This document shows positions 1 through 8,220 of a DNA stretch of 64,000 nt, in pieces. The translations under genes were made by a program, and so were the position numbers. Each line of letters begins with the position of its first letter. Position 1 is the first letter of the stretch. The stretch covers positions 1 through 64,000 of the forward strand of contig CAUJHW010000005.1 of NCBI GenBank assembly GCA_963205005.1, in the 5' to 3' direction. Source of the stretch: Pseudomonadota bacterium (GTDB lineage Bacteria; Pseudomonadota; Alphaproteobacteria; Caulobacterales; Caulobacteraceae). The notes under the pieces were generated by a model that did not search any database, had not been told where the DNA came from, and was given only the letters and a program-made list of their open reading frames with translations.

Positions 1-1935
1 TCAGGCCTGCGGCTCGAACCAGATCGGCGAGGACCAGGCGCGTTCCATGACCGTGGGGGCGAGCTTCGGGTTGGGCGGCGTGCCGTTGCGCAGGGCGTCC
101 CAGGTCGACCAGCGGCAGGAGGGGTTCTCCAGCACGCGCACGTAGTAGAACGCCCGCTGCTTCGGATTGAAGGTGGGGTCGGTCCAGGCGGTGCTGAGCT
201 GGACGTCGCCCTTGAAGCGGTCGGGCTGGCAGGTCTTCAGGTCGACGCCGGCGCCATTGGCCGGGCAGCGGCCCGAAGCGTCCACCTTGCCGCCGTCGGC
301 GCAGGCCACATCGAAGACGCGCTCCTTCGCCACGCCGTTCTCGACCCAGCCCTTCACGATCTGCGCCCGCTGGAGGTATCCCGAGGATGGGTCGCGCACG
401 GCCCAGAGCAGGAACTTCGGCGCCCGTCCCTTGGACGGCAGCAGGTCGCCGCCCATCGGCACGCCATGCGCATAGGCCTGCCGGACCGCGTCGGTGCGGG
501 CCATCACGTCGGCCGGGAAGTCATAGCCGGCGAAAAACCGCACCTTGATCCGCGGACCCGAGGTGGCGAACGTCTCCTTGCGCCGCATGGCCGCATAGAT
601 CGCCTCGCGGCTGTTCTCCTCGGCCCAGACACCCGCCAGGCCAGAGGCGCCCCAGCTCTGGAAGCGTCCGCCGGCGGTCGACGGATCGGTTCCTTCCCAG
701 GTCTTTGCACCCTTGGGAGGCGTTGAACCGCGCAGTTCCGGGGCGCCGTCGTTGCGGCCTGTCTTGCTGAAGTAGTTGGGCTCCTCGACGCTGCCCGGGG
801 CGGCGTTGTGGGTGTCGGACGAGCTGATGAAGCCGAACTTGAACGGGTTGTAGCCCTTGGTCTGGCGCAGCAGGATTCCGTCCTCGAGCGCCTTGCGGAC
901 ATAGCCGCCCTGGAACTTGGTGATGGCCTTGTCCGTGCCGATGTAGCTTTCCATGATCTCGAAGTTCGCCCACTCGTCGTTCGGCGACAGCGAGGGGTGG
1001 GTCTCGGACGTCCCCTTGATCTGGGAGATCTCCACCAGAGGCTCGTTACGGTTGCGCAGGTCAGCATAGGCCCGGTCCAGGGGCTGGCCGTTGAGCCGGA
1101 CGCTGTCGAACATCAGGCCGTCGCTGCCATTGGAATTGTGCGGGATCGCAAGGGCCTCGATGCCCTTGGACCGCCAGCCGTCCATCGCCTTCCAGAGGTC
1201 TTCCGGATCGCGTGACATGTTGGCGCTGTAAGGTGCGCCCACGACCTTCGAGCCACGGAAGATCACGTTGCGGTGCAGGTTGCGGCCGTCCGGCGCCGAG
1301 GTGAACTCATAGCCGACGAAGGTCGTGAACCGGCCTGGCTGGTTGTGCCGGGCGGCAGCGTCCTGGATCTCGTTCCACGACTTCGACACGATCTCGGGCG
1401 AGCTGAACTCCTTGGGCAGGGTGTTGTCGCGGAAGGCGGTGACCACCCGGGTGAACGCCGCGCGGATGGCCGCCGGCTCCGGGCTGAACAGGCCTTCGGT
1501 GACCGGGAGCTTCGACAGCGGGCTCTTCGGGTCCGCGGCCTCACGGATGGCCCCGATGTACTCGGCGTGGTCGGTCACCGCGACGAAGTCCAGCGGACCG
1601 CCGGCCAGGCGGATGTCATACCCCTGGGCGTGCCCGATCGCCTCGCCCTTGGCGAACCGGTAGGCGTCGTCCGGCGAGCGGCGGACGTTGAAAATGTAGG
1701 CGTCGAACGACAGCTGGGTATGGACGTGCAGGTCGCCGAAATAGGCGTTCCGGTCAGCGCTGTAGCCTGGCAGGCGCTGCTTCACGGGCGCCTTGGCCGC
1801 GGCGGGCGCGGCGGCCCTGGCTGTCGCCGCGGGTTTGGCCGGCGCAGGGGCCAGTTGACCCGCGCTGAACGCGGCTGTGCCGCCCACGATGAGACCCACC
1901 AGCACCGCCGGTCCCACATAACGCATCGTTGTCAT
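1..1935 (-). CDS. DUF3604 domain protein (PHP-like), exported, copy 2
   Basis: A 644-residue protein. Residues 6-26 form a hydrophobic signal or anchor segment, and an Ala/Pro-rich linker follows. The conserved core starts at DLHVHT (about residue 68) and carries further His/Asp clusters: VTDHAEY (about 120), PHNSNGSDG and SSDTHNAAPG. Such clusters suggest a PHP-type metal-dependent hydrolase fold, but the reaction of DUF3604 proteins is not established. It lies 116 bp downstream of a close paralogue on the same strand, so the two are probably co-transcribed. The last 40 or so residues of the two proteins are almost identical. The ATG at 1935 is the only start that keeps the signal segment. 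The family call is firm; substrate and function are unknown. Confidence 0.88.
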   Translation of the reverse strand: MTTMRYVGPAVLVGLIVGGTAAFSAGQLAPAPAKPAATARAAAPAAAKAPVKQRLPGYSADRNAYFGDLHVHTQLSFDAYIFNVRRSPDDAYRFAKGEAIGHAQGYDIRLAGGPLDFVAVTDHAEYIGAIREAADPKSPLSKLPVTEGLFSPEPAAIRAAFTRVVTAFRDNTLPKEFSSPEIVSKSWNEIQDAAARHNQPGRFTTFVGYEFTSAPDGRNLHRNVIFRGSKVVGAPYSANMSRDPEDLWKAMDGWRSKGIEALAIPHNSNGSDGLMFDSVRLNGQPLDRAYADLRNRNEPLVEISQIKGTSETHPSLSPNDEWANFEIMESYIGTDKAITKFQGGYVRKALEDGILLRQTKGYNPFKFGFISSSDTHNAAPGSVEEPNYFSKTGRNDGAPELRGSTPPKGAKTWEGTDPSTAGGRFQSWGASGLAGVWAEENSREAIYAAMRRKETFATSGPRIKVRFFAGYDFPADVMARTDAVRQAYAHGVPMGGDLLPSKGRAPKFLLWAVRDPSSGYLQRAQIVKGWVENGVAKERVFDVACADGGKVDASGRCPANGAGVDLKTCQPDRFKGDVQLSTAWTDPTFNPKQRAFYYVRVLENPSCRWSTWDALRNGTPPNPKLAPTVMERAWSSPIWFEPQA

Positions 1936-2051
1936 TCGCCCGCCCTCCCCGCCGGCCCGAACCGGACCGGAATTGTCTCGTCGCTAACCCTGGGCGTCGG
2001 CGTTGTCACCCCGGCGTCCCAACTTTTGCTCTTCGCCCGCCCCGGCTCCGC

Positions 2052-3992
2052 TCAGGCCTGCGGCTCGAACCAGATCGGTGAGGACCAGGCGCGTTCCATG
2101 ACCGTCGGGGCGAGCTTCGGATTGGGCGGCGTGCCGTTGCGCAGCGCCTCCCAGGTCGACCAGCGGCAGGACGGATTCTCGAGAACGCGGACGTAGTAGA
2201 AGGCCCGCTGCTTCGGATCGAAGCTGGGATCGGCCCACACCGTGCGGAGCTCGACATCGCCCTTGAAGCGGTCCGGCTGGCAGGTCTTCATGTCGACCGT
2301 CGCGCCGTTCGAAGGGCAGCGCCCCGTCGCCGAATCCACCTTGCCGCCATCGGCGCAGGCCACGTCGAAGACACGCTCCTTGGCCACGCCGTTCTCGACC
2401 CAGCCCTTCACGACCTGCGCACGCTGCAGATAGCCCGACGAGGGATCGCGAACCGCCCAGACGAGGAACTTCGGCGCGCGGCCCTTCGAGGCCAACAGGT
2501 CACCGCCCATCGGGACGCCGTGAGCATAGGCCTGCCGCACCGTGTCAGACCGGGTCAGCAGGTCGGCCGGGAAGTCGTAGCTGGCGAAGAACCGAACCTT
2601 CATCCGCGGACCGGACGTGGCGAAGGTCTCCTTGCGCCGCATGGCGGCATAGATCGCCGTTCGGCTGTTCTCCTCGGCCCAGACCCCGGCCAGGCCCGAA
2701 GCGCCCCAGGCCTGGAAGATCGGTCGAGCCGGAGCGCCGGGGGCATAGGCCTCGTCCCAGGTCTTCGCGCCCTTCGGCGGGGTCGAACCCCGCAGCTCCG
2801 GCAACCCGTCACGACGGGCGGTCTTGCTGAAGTAATTGGGTTCCTCGACGCTGCCGGGGGCGGCGTTGTGGGTGTCGGACGAGCTGATGAAGCCGAACTT
2901 GAACGGGTTGTAGCCCTTGGTCTGCCGCAGCAGGATCCCGTCGGTCAGGGCGCGGCGGACGTAGCTTCCGGCGAACCGGGTCACATCCCTGTCCGACCCG
3001 ATGTACTTTTCCATGATCTCGAAGTTGGCCCACTCGTCGTTGGTCGACAGCGAAGGATGGGTCTCGGAGGTGCCCTTGATCTGGGAAATCTCCACCAGCG
3101 GCTCGTTGCGCATCCGCAGTTCGGCATAGGCCCTGTCCAGCGGCTGGCCGTTGAGCCGGACGCTGTCGAACATCAGGCCGTCGCTGCCGTTGGAATTGTG
3201 CGGAATCGCCAGGGCCTCAATCCCCTTGGTCCGCCAGCCGTCCATCGTCCGCCACAGATTCTCGGGATCGGCGCTCTCGCTGGCCGAATAGGGTGCACCA
3301 GGCACGTTTGCGCCGCGGAAAATGACGTTCCGGTGCAGGTTCCGGCCGTCAGGGGCCGAGGTGTACTCATAGCCGACGAAGGTCGTGAAACGGCCCGGCT
3401 GATTGTTGCGGGCCGCCGCGTCCTGCACCTCGCGCCAGGCGCGCGAGATGATTCCCGGGTCGTTGAATTCCTTGGGCAGAGTCCCCGCGCGGCGCGCCGC
3501 CCCCATCCGCAGGAAGGCCTTCTGGATCTCGTCCGGATCGGGACTGAACAGGCCCTTGCTGAATTCGAGATCGTGCAGCGGCGAGTCTTCCTTGCCGGCC
3601 TCGCGCACCACCGAGAGGTATTCGGCGTGATCAGTGACCGCGACGAAGTCCAGGGGGCCACCCTTCAGCCGCACGGGATAGCCGCTGGAATGGCCGATCA
3701 CCTCGCCCTTGGCGAACCGGTACGCATCGTCAGGCGTCCGGCGCAGGTTGAAGATGTAGGCGTCGTTCGACAGGTAGGTGTGAACGTGCAGGTCGCCATA
3801 GTAGGCGTTGCGATCCGGGTTGTACCCCGGCAGGCGGGTCTCGCCGGGTGCGGCCCTGGCTGGCGCTGCCGGCGCCGCGGCCGTGGCCGGTCTGGAGGCG
3901 GGCCGGGCCTGCTGGCCGGCGCTGAATGCGGCGCTGCCGCCGACAATCAGGCCAACGACAACAGCGGGTCCCACATACCTCAGGATGGTCAT
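2052..3992 (-). CDS. DUF3604 domain protein (PHP-like), exported, copy 1
   Basis: A 646-residue paralogue of the protein encoded just downstream. It has the same plan: signal or anchor segment (about residues 6-26), Ala/Pro linker, DLHVHT motif, VTDHAEY, PHNSNGSDG and SSDTHNAAPG. The two proteins align nearly end to end, diverging most at residues 30-60 and 130-200, which points to tandem duplication followed by divergence. Predicted to be a periplasmic or membrane-anchored metal-dependent hydrolase of unknown substrate. It is the promoter-proximal gene of the pair and is divergent from the SDR gene across a 193-bp intergenic region. Confidence 0.88.
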   Translation of the reverse strand: MTILRYVGPAVVVGLIVGGSAAFSAGQQARPASRPATAAAPAAPARAAPGETRLPGYNPDRNAYYGDLHVHTYLSNDAYIFNLRRTPDDAYRFAKGEVIGHSSGYPVRLKGGPLDFVAVTDHAEYLSVVREAGKEDSPLHDLEFSKGLFSPDPDEIQKAFLRMGAARRAGTLPKEFNDPGIISRAWREVQDAAARNNQPGRFTTFVGYEYTSAPDGRNLHRNVIFRGANVPGAPYSASESADPENLWRTMDGWRTKGIEALAIPHNSNGSDGLMFDSVRLNGQPLDRAYAELRMRNEPLVEISQIKGTSETHPSLSTNDEWANFEIMEKYIGSDRDVTRFAGSYVRRALTDGILLRQTKGYNPFKFGFISSSDTHNAAPGSVEEPNYFSKTARRDGLPELRGSTPPKGAKTWDEAYAPGAPARPIFQAWGASGLAGVWAEENSRTAIYAAMRRKETFATSGPRMKVRFFASYDFPADLLTRSDTVRQAYAHGVPMGGDLLASKGRAPKFLVWAVRDPSSGYLQRAQVVKGWVENGVAKERVFDVACADGGKVDSATGRCPSNGATVDMKTCQPDRFKGDVELRTVWADPSFDPKQRAFYYVRVLENPSCRWSTWEALRNGTPPNPKLAPTVMERAWSSPIWFEPQA

Positions 3993-4126
3993 CTTGCCCT
4001 CTCCCTGTCAGCCCGCCTTCCAGGGCGAGCGATGCCGCTGCGATCCGGTCCGGAGGCGCGGCGTTTCCTCGAAGCCTACGGGTGTTACCGGGCGGGATCA
4101 ACACCGTCCGAACCTCTCTGGAGCAA

Positions 4127-4155
4127 TTGAGCCCAATCGGTAACATTGATATCAG
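4127..4155 (+). promoter_or_regulatory. candidate sigma70-type promoter for the SDR gene
   Basis: TTGAGC (4127-4132) and TATCAG (4150-4155) are separated by exactly 17 bp in the divergent region between the DUF3604 pair and the SDR gene. An 8-bp palindrome TGATATCA (4147-4154) overlaps the -10 and could bind a regulator. This is inferred from spacing and a partial consensus match only. Confidence 0.35.
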
Positions 4156-4185
4156 TCTTGCAGCTCATCACCCGGAGACACGGAC

Positions 4186-4971
4186 ATGGACATTCAGAAC
4201 AAGGTGATCGTCATCACGGGCGGCGGCAGCGGCATCGGCAAGGCCATGGCCGAGACGTTCCATCGCGAAGGGGCCCGGGGCATCGTCGTCGCCGACATCA
4301 ATGGCGCCGCGGCTGAGGCCGTCGCCGCGACGGTCGACGGCGTGGCCATCCGGACGGACGTGTCCGACGAGGCCGATGTGATACGCATGGTCGCCCTGGC
4401 CGAGGCGCGTTTCGGGACCATAGACCTGATGTGCTCGAATGCCGGCATCTCCGGGCGCGACCCTGATTTCAACAACGCCACGTCGGCCAGCAACGAGGCC
4501 TGGATGCGCGGCTGGGCGGTGAACGTGATGGCTCACCTCTACGCCGCTCGGGCGGCCCTGCCCGGCATGATCGCCCGGGGCGGCGGGTATTTCCTGCATA
4601 CGGTATCGGCCGCGGGCCTGCTCAGTCAGCCCGGGAGCCCGGCCTACGCCGCCACCAAGCACGCCGCCGTGGGCTTCGCCGAGGCTCTGGCCATCACCCA
4701 TCGCAACCAGAACATCCGCGTCTCGATCCTCTGCCCGCAGGCGGTGGACACGCCGCTGATCCGGGGAGCCAGCGGCTCTCAGAGCGTCGATGGCGTCCTG
4801 TCGCCCGAAGCCGTGGCCGAAAGCGTGGTGGCGGGCCTGGCCGCGGAGGCCTTCCTGATCCTGCCGCACCCCCAGGTCATGACCTACATGCAGCGCAAGG
4901 TCGGCGACTACGACCGCTGGATCGGCGGCATGGCCCGCCTGAGGGACAAGATCGCGGCGCCCGCCGGCTGA
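4186..4971 (+). CDS. SDR family NAD(P)-dependent oxidoreductase
   Basis: A 261-residue classical short-chain dehydrogenase/reductase. The cofactor motif TGGGSGIG is at residues 11-18, the NAG motif near 85, and the catalytic Tyr154 and Lys158 lie in YAATK, with the expected Ser upstream in HTVSAAG. An Asp (VVADING) after the second strand favours NAD over NADP. A GGAG ribosome site (4174-4177) sits 8 nt before the ATG. Substrate specificity cannot be read from sequence. It is a single gene, convergent with the efflux lipoprotein gene. Confidence 0.92.
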   Translation: MDIQNKVIVITGGGSGIGKAMAETFHREGARGIVVADINGAAAEAVAATVDGVAIRTDVSDEADVIRMVALAEARFGTIDLMCSNAGISGRDPDFNNATSASNEAWMRGWAVNVMAHLYAARAALPGMIARGGGYFLHTVSAAGLLSQPGSPAYAATKHAAVGFAEALAITHRNQNIRVSILCPQAVDTPLIRGASGSQSVDGVLSPEAVAESVVAGLAAEAFLILPHPQVMTYMQRKVGDYDRWIGGMARLRDKIAAPAG

Positions 4972-5051
4972 CCACCTTTCCCGGCATCCGGCGACGAACC
5001 TGCCAGACGCTGGAGCCAAACGAGGACGGACCGACGGGGCAGGTGGCCCCG

Positions 5052-6503
5052 CTAGTTCGCGGCGGCGGGTCGCCAGTCGGCGGCGGTGGCGGCGTAGAGC
5101 TTCACCATGTTCTCGAGCTGGCGCCCCCTGGACTGGGCCACCTCCATCCGGGCGCGGTTGAGGTCCTGCTGGACCTCGACCACCTGCCGCTGCGTCGCGG
5201 CGCCCAGCCGGAATGACGCGTCGCCGACGCCCACCCTCGCCTGGGCCGTGGCCAGGGCGCGGCCGTTGGCGGCCACGATGTCGCGATCGGCGCCAAGCGC
5301 GGCCAGCACATCGCTGACCTGAACAAAGGCGCGCACCACCGTCTCCTGGTAGCGGGCCAGCGCGATCCTGGCGTCGGCCTCGGCCGCGCGCTGCTTCGCC
5401 TTGAGGGCGCCGCCATTCAGAACGGGCGCGCTCAGTCCCGAGAACAGGTTCCAGCCGCTGGCGCCATAGCCGAACAGCCCATCGGGCCCGGTGTCGGTCT
5501 GGGTGAGCGTCGCCGACAGGCGCACGTCGGGATAGCGGTTGGCCTGGGCGATCCCGATGGCCGCGGTCGCCGCATGCAGCTCAGCCTCCGCCGCCAGGAT
5601 ATCCGGGCGACGCCGCACCAGCAGCGATGGCAGCGCGACCGGCACGTCCGAAGGCAGTGTCAGCTGCGAGAGCTCGAACGCTGGCGGCGTCCAGTCGGCC
5701 GGCGACCGGCCGACCAGCAGCGCCAGCTGGTGATTGGCGTAGGCAAGATCGCGCCGGAGTTTCGGCAACTCGGCCTCGTCCTTGGCCAGCTGGCCCATCG
5801 GCACGTTGAGCGAAGACAGCGGCTCACCGCCGACCTGATAGGCGCGGATAAGCATGTCGATCACCTTGCGGTCGTCCACGATCACGGCCTCAAGGCCCAC
5901 GATCCGGGCCCGCAGCGCCGCAGCCCGCACGGCCTCGCGGGCCACGTTGCCGGACAGGGCGAGATAGGCTGCGTCGGCTTCCCGCGCCTTCGCTTCCGCC
6001 CGGGCAGAGGCCCGCTCGGTCTCCCGGCGCCCACCGCCGAAGAGGTCGAGATCGTAGGAGACCTCGCTGCCCACGGAGAACAGGTTCAGCGTCGGGGGCT
6101 TGAGGCCGCCAAAGCTGCTGAAGCCGAACTGCCGGGAGTTGATCCGGGAGCGTCGCGCGCTGAGGTCGAGGTCAGCCTGCAGCGCCTGCTCGCCGCGTAC
6201 GGCGTCCGACTGCGCCGCCGCCCGCTCCAGGGTCGCGCGGGCCTCGGCCACGGTGGGGCTGTTGGCGAGCGCCATACGGATGACCCGATCCAGCTCCGGC
6301 GACCCGAGCGCCTGCCACCAGGGGCCGACCGCGCGGGTCTCGCCGTCAAGGCGCAGGCTCGGGGCCGCGGGGTCACCCGCCATGGCATAGCCCGACGCCG
6401 CCGCGCCTTCGGGCGGAGCCGGAGCCTTGAAGTCGGGACCGACAGTCGTGCAGGCGCCCAGCGCCAGACCGAGGACGGCGACCGCTGCGAGACCGGAGCG
6501 CAT
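5052..6503 (-). CDS. NodT-type efflux outer-membrane lipoprotein (TolC-like)
   Basis: Outer-membrane channel component of a tripartite drug exporter, 483 residues from the chosen start. The N-terminus is a lipoprotein signal with lipobox LALGAC, followed by the typical NodT sequence TVGPDFKAP. The long helical, Ala/Arg/Gln-rich repeats are those of TolC-type trimers. The ATG at 6503 is preferred over an upstream in-frame ATG because it places the signal at the N-terminus and follows the emrA stop by one base. Last gene of the marR-emrA-nodT unit. It should pair with EmrA and with EmrB, encoded on the other side of marR. Confidence 0.92.
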   Translation of the reverse strand: MRSGLAAVAVLGLALGACTTVGPDFKAPAPPEGAAASGYAMAGDPAAPSLRLDGETRAVGPWWQALGSPELDRVIRMALANSPTVAEARATLERAAAQSDAVRGEQALQADLDLSARRSRINSRQFGFSSFGGLKPPTLNLFSVGSEVSYDLDLFGGGRRETERASARAEAKAREADAAYLALSGNVAREAVRAAALRARIVGLEAVIVDDRKVIDMLIRAYQVGGEPLSSLNVPMGQLAKDEAELPKLRRDLAYANHQLALLVGRSPADWTPPAFELSQLTLPSDVPVALPSLLVRRRPDILAAEAELHAATAAIGIAQANRYPDVRLSATLTQTDTGPDGLFGYGASGWNLFSGLSAPVLNGGALKAKQRAAEADARIALARYQETVVRAFVQVSDVLAALGADRDIVAANGRALATAQARVGVGDASFRLGAATQRQVVEVQQDLNRARMEVAQSRGRQLENMVKLYAATAADWRPAAAN

Positions 6504-6504
6504 T

Positions 6505-7587
6505 CTACTTCGCCGCCGCGGCAGCGGGCGCGGCGGCGCCATCGCGCACGTCGACCTTTACCTTCGCCGACAGGCCCGCAGCCAGGCCGGGCGGGATCTT
6601 CTCGAACTCGATCCTGACGGGCAGGCGCTGGCTCACCTTGACCCAGTTGCCGGTCGCGTTCTGGGCAGGAAGCGCCGAGAACACCGAGCCTGTGCCAGGC
6701 GAGAAGCTGGCCACGTGTCCGCGAAGGTCGTGCTGGGGGTAGGCGTCGATGTCGATGGTGACCGCCTGGCCGGTCTTCATCTTCGTGAGCTGGTCTTCCT
6801 TGAAGTTCGCCTCGATCCATGGCGGCCCCGAGAGCAGCCAGAACGCGATCTGCGAGGCGTTGAGATAGCTGCCCACCGGCATCTGCTGCACACGGGCGAC
6901 GATGCCGTCCGCCGGGGCCACCACAGTGGTGAAGGAGACCGCCAGCCGGGCGCGATCCAGCTGCGCCTGGGCCTGCATCACCGCCGGCGCGGCATCCGGC
7001 GAGAGGTCGGGATCCCCGCCGAGACCGGCCAGGGCCTGAGACGCGGCCTGTTCGGCGGCGGCCAGTTGCTCGCGGGCGAGCGCCACCTTGTGCGCCGCGT
7101 CGTCGGCCTGCAACTGGGCCACGACGCCCACCGCCACCAGCTTGCGCAGACGCTCGGCCTCGCGGGTGTTGAACGCCAGCGTCTCGCGGGCCGCCTGGAC
7201 GTTGGCCGCCTGCAGCCGGTAGGCCGCGCGCAGGCCGTTAACCTGCAGGCGGGCGCCAGCCAGCTGGGCGGCGGCGGCCTGTGCGCCGGCCTCATAGTCG
7301 CGGGAATCCAGCCGGAACAGCACCTGTCCGCGCCGGACGAACTGGTTCTCCTTGACGTAGATGTCGGTAACGCGCCCGGCGATCGAGGGCGCGACCGGGG
7401 CCTTGGCGATCTGGACGTAGGCGTCGTCGGTGGTCTGGAAATGCCCCCGCGTCATCACGTAGGCCATGAGGATCGCCGCGATCAGCAGCGGACCGGCGAT
7501 GATCAGCGGCCAGCGCCAGCGCCGCAGTCCGCGGGGCGGCGCGTTGGTGTGGATTTCGCCCTTCGCGGGATCGACCGGGCCGCTCAT
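6505..7587 (-). CDS. emrA: EmrA-type HlyD family membrane fusion protein
   Basis: Periplasmic adaptor of an EmrAB-type multidrug exporter, 360 residues. A single TM helix lies at about residues 25-48. The biotinyl-lipoyl-like half-motif (TTDDAYVQI...APVAPSIAGRV), a long coiled-coil hairpin (about 100-210) and a beta-barrel follow. The ATG at 7587 overlaps the marR stop as ATGA, implying translational coupling. The longer upstream reading would lie inside marR and has no homology-like content. It links inner-membrane EmrB to the NodT-type channel. Confidence 0.93.
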   Translation of the reverse strand: MSGPVDPAKGEIHTNAPPRGLRRWRWPLIIAGPLLIAAILMAYVMTRGHFQTTDDAYVQIAKAPVAPSIAGRVTDIYVKENQFVRRGQVLFRLDSRDYEAGAQAAAAQLAGARLQVNGLRAAYRLQAANVQAARETLAFNTREAERLRKLVAVGVVAQLQADDAAHKVALAREQLAAAEQAASQALAGLGGDPDLSPDAAPAVMQAQAQLDRARLAVSFTTVVAPADGIVARVQQMPVGSYLNASQIAFWLLSGPPWIEANFKEDQLTKMKTGQAVTIDIDAYPQHDLRGHVASFSPGTGSVFSALPAQNATGNWVKVSQRLPVRIEFEKIPPGLAAGLSAKVKVDVRDGAAAPAAAAAK

Positions 7588-8072
7588 CGTGCCGTCTCTT
7601 CGTCGTGGGTTTCGTGGGTGATGTTCAGGAGGCGCTCGCGCAGCCGGACCAGCATTGAGTCGAGCTGCGACAGCTCGCCTGCGGACAGGTCCCGGAACCA
7701 GTCCGCCTGCAGATCGTCGGCCGTGGCGAACATGAGGGGAAGCAGGTCTTTGGAAAGCGGCGTGAGCTTGACCCGCCACTTGCGGCGGTCGGCCGGGTCG
7801 GCGCAGCGCTGGACGTGGCCGCTGCGCTCAAGGCGGTCGACCATCTCGCCGATCGCCACGCGGCTGATCTCGAGACGTTCGGCGAGCGCGGCCTGGGTCT
7901 GGCCGTCCTGCCGCGAAAGCGAGGCGATCACCCGCCAGGTCGAACCGGTCAGACCCGTCACCCGCATGCGCTGATCGAAGGCCGCCCGCATCAGCCGGGT
8001 AACCTCCGCCAGACCGTATCCGATCTCGAGACGAGGGTTCGATCCTTCTGGCGGCGGGGCGGGCTGGCTCAT
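7584..8072 (-). CDS. MarR family transcriptional regulator of the efflux locus
   Basis: Winged-helix repressor of about 162 residues. The core reads TWRVIASLSRQDGQTQAALAERL...VDRLERSGHVQR...DRRKWRVKLT, with the DNA-recognition helix and the DRR wing typical of MarR. It is the first gene of a unit with emrA (ATGA overlap) and nodT, and divergent from emrB, so control of both flanks from the shared region is the obvious inference. The start is uncertain: ATG 8072 and ATG 8078 are both possible and neither has a strong ribosome site. Confidence 0.9.
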   Translation of the reverse strand: MSQPAPPPEGSNPRLEIGYGLAEVTRLMRAAFDQRMRVTGLTGSTWRVIASLSRQDGQTQAALAERLEISRVAIGEMVDRLERSGHVQRCADPADRRKWRVKLTPLSKDLLPLMFATADDLQADWFRDLSAGELSQLDSMLVRLRERLLNITHETHDEETAR

Positions 8073-8125
8073 GACCATGGATTTCGTTGCGACCGCGTAG
8101 CCTTCGGATGTGAGGCGCCTTATCG

Positions 8126-8150
8126 TCAAGTGCCTTGCGAAGAGACTTGA
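8126..8150. promoter_or_regulatory. candidate MarR operator (inverted repeat)
   Basis: The perfect arms TCAAGT (8126-8131) and ACTTGA (8145-8150) are separated by 13 bp in the marR-emrB intergenic region. Position and symmetry suit a MarR dimer site controlling both directions. No binding evidence; inferred from symmetry and context. Confidence 0.45.
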
Positions 8151-8220
8151 CCGCGGGGCGGCGCCGGTTCAGGCCGTCGTTCCCGGCCGCAGGCGCGTGG
8201 GAAGGCTAAGGATCGGATCG

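Noticed and set aside
4972-5046. CCACCT (4972) and AGGTGG (5041) as a terminator between the SDR and NodT genes
   Set aside because: Six-base arms with a 63-nt loop are not convincing.
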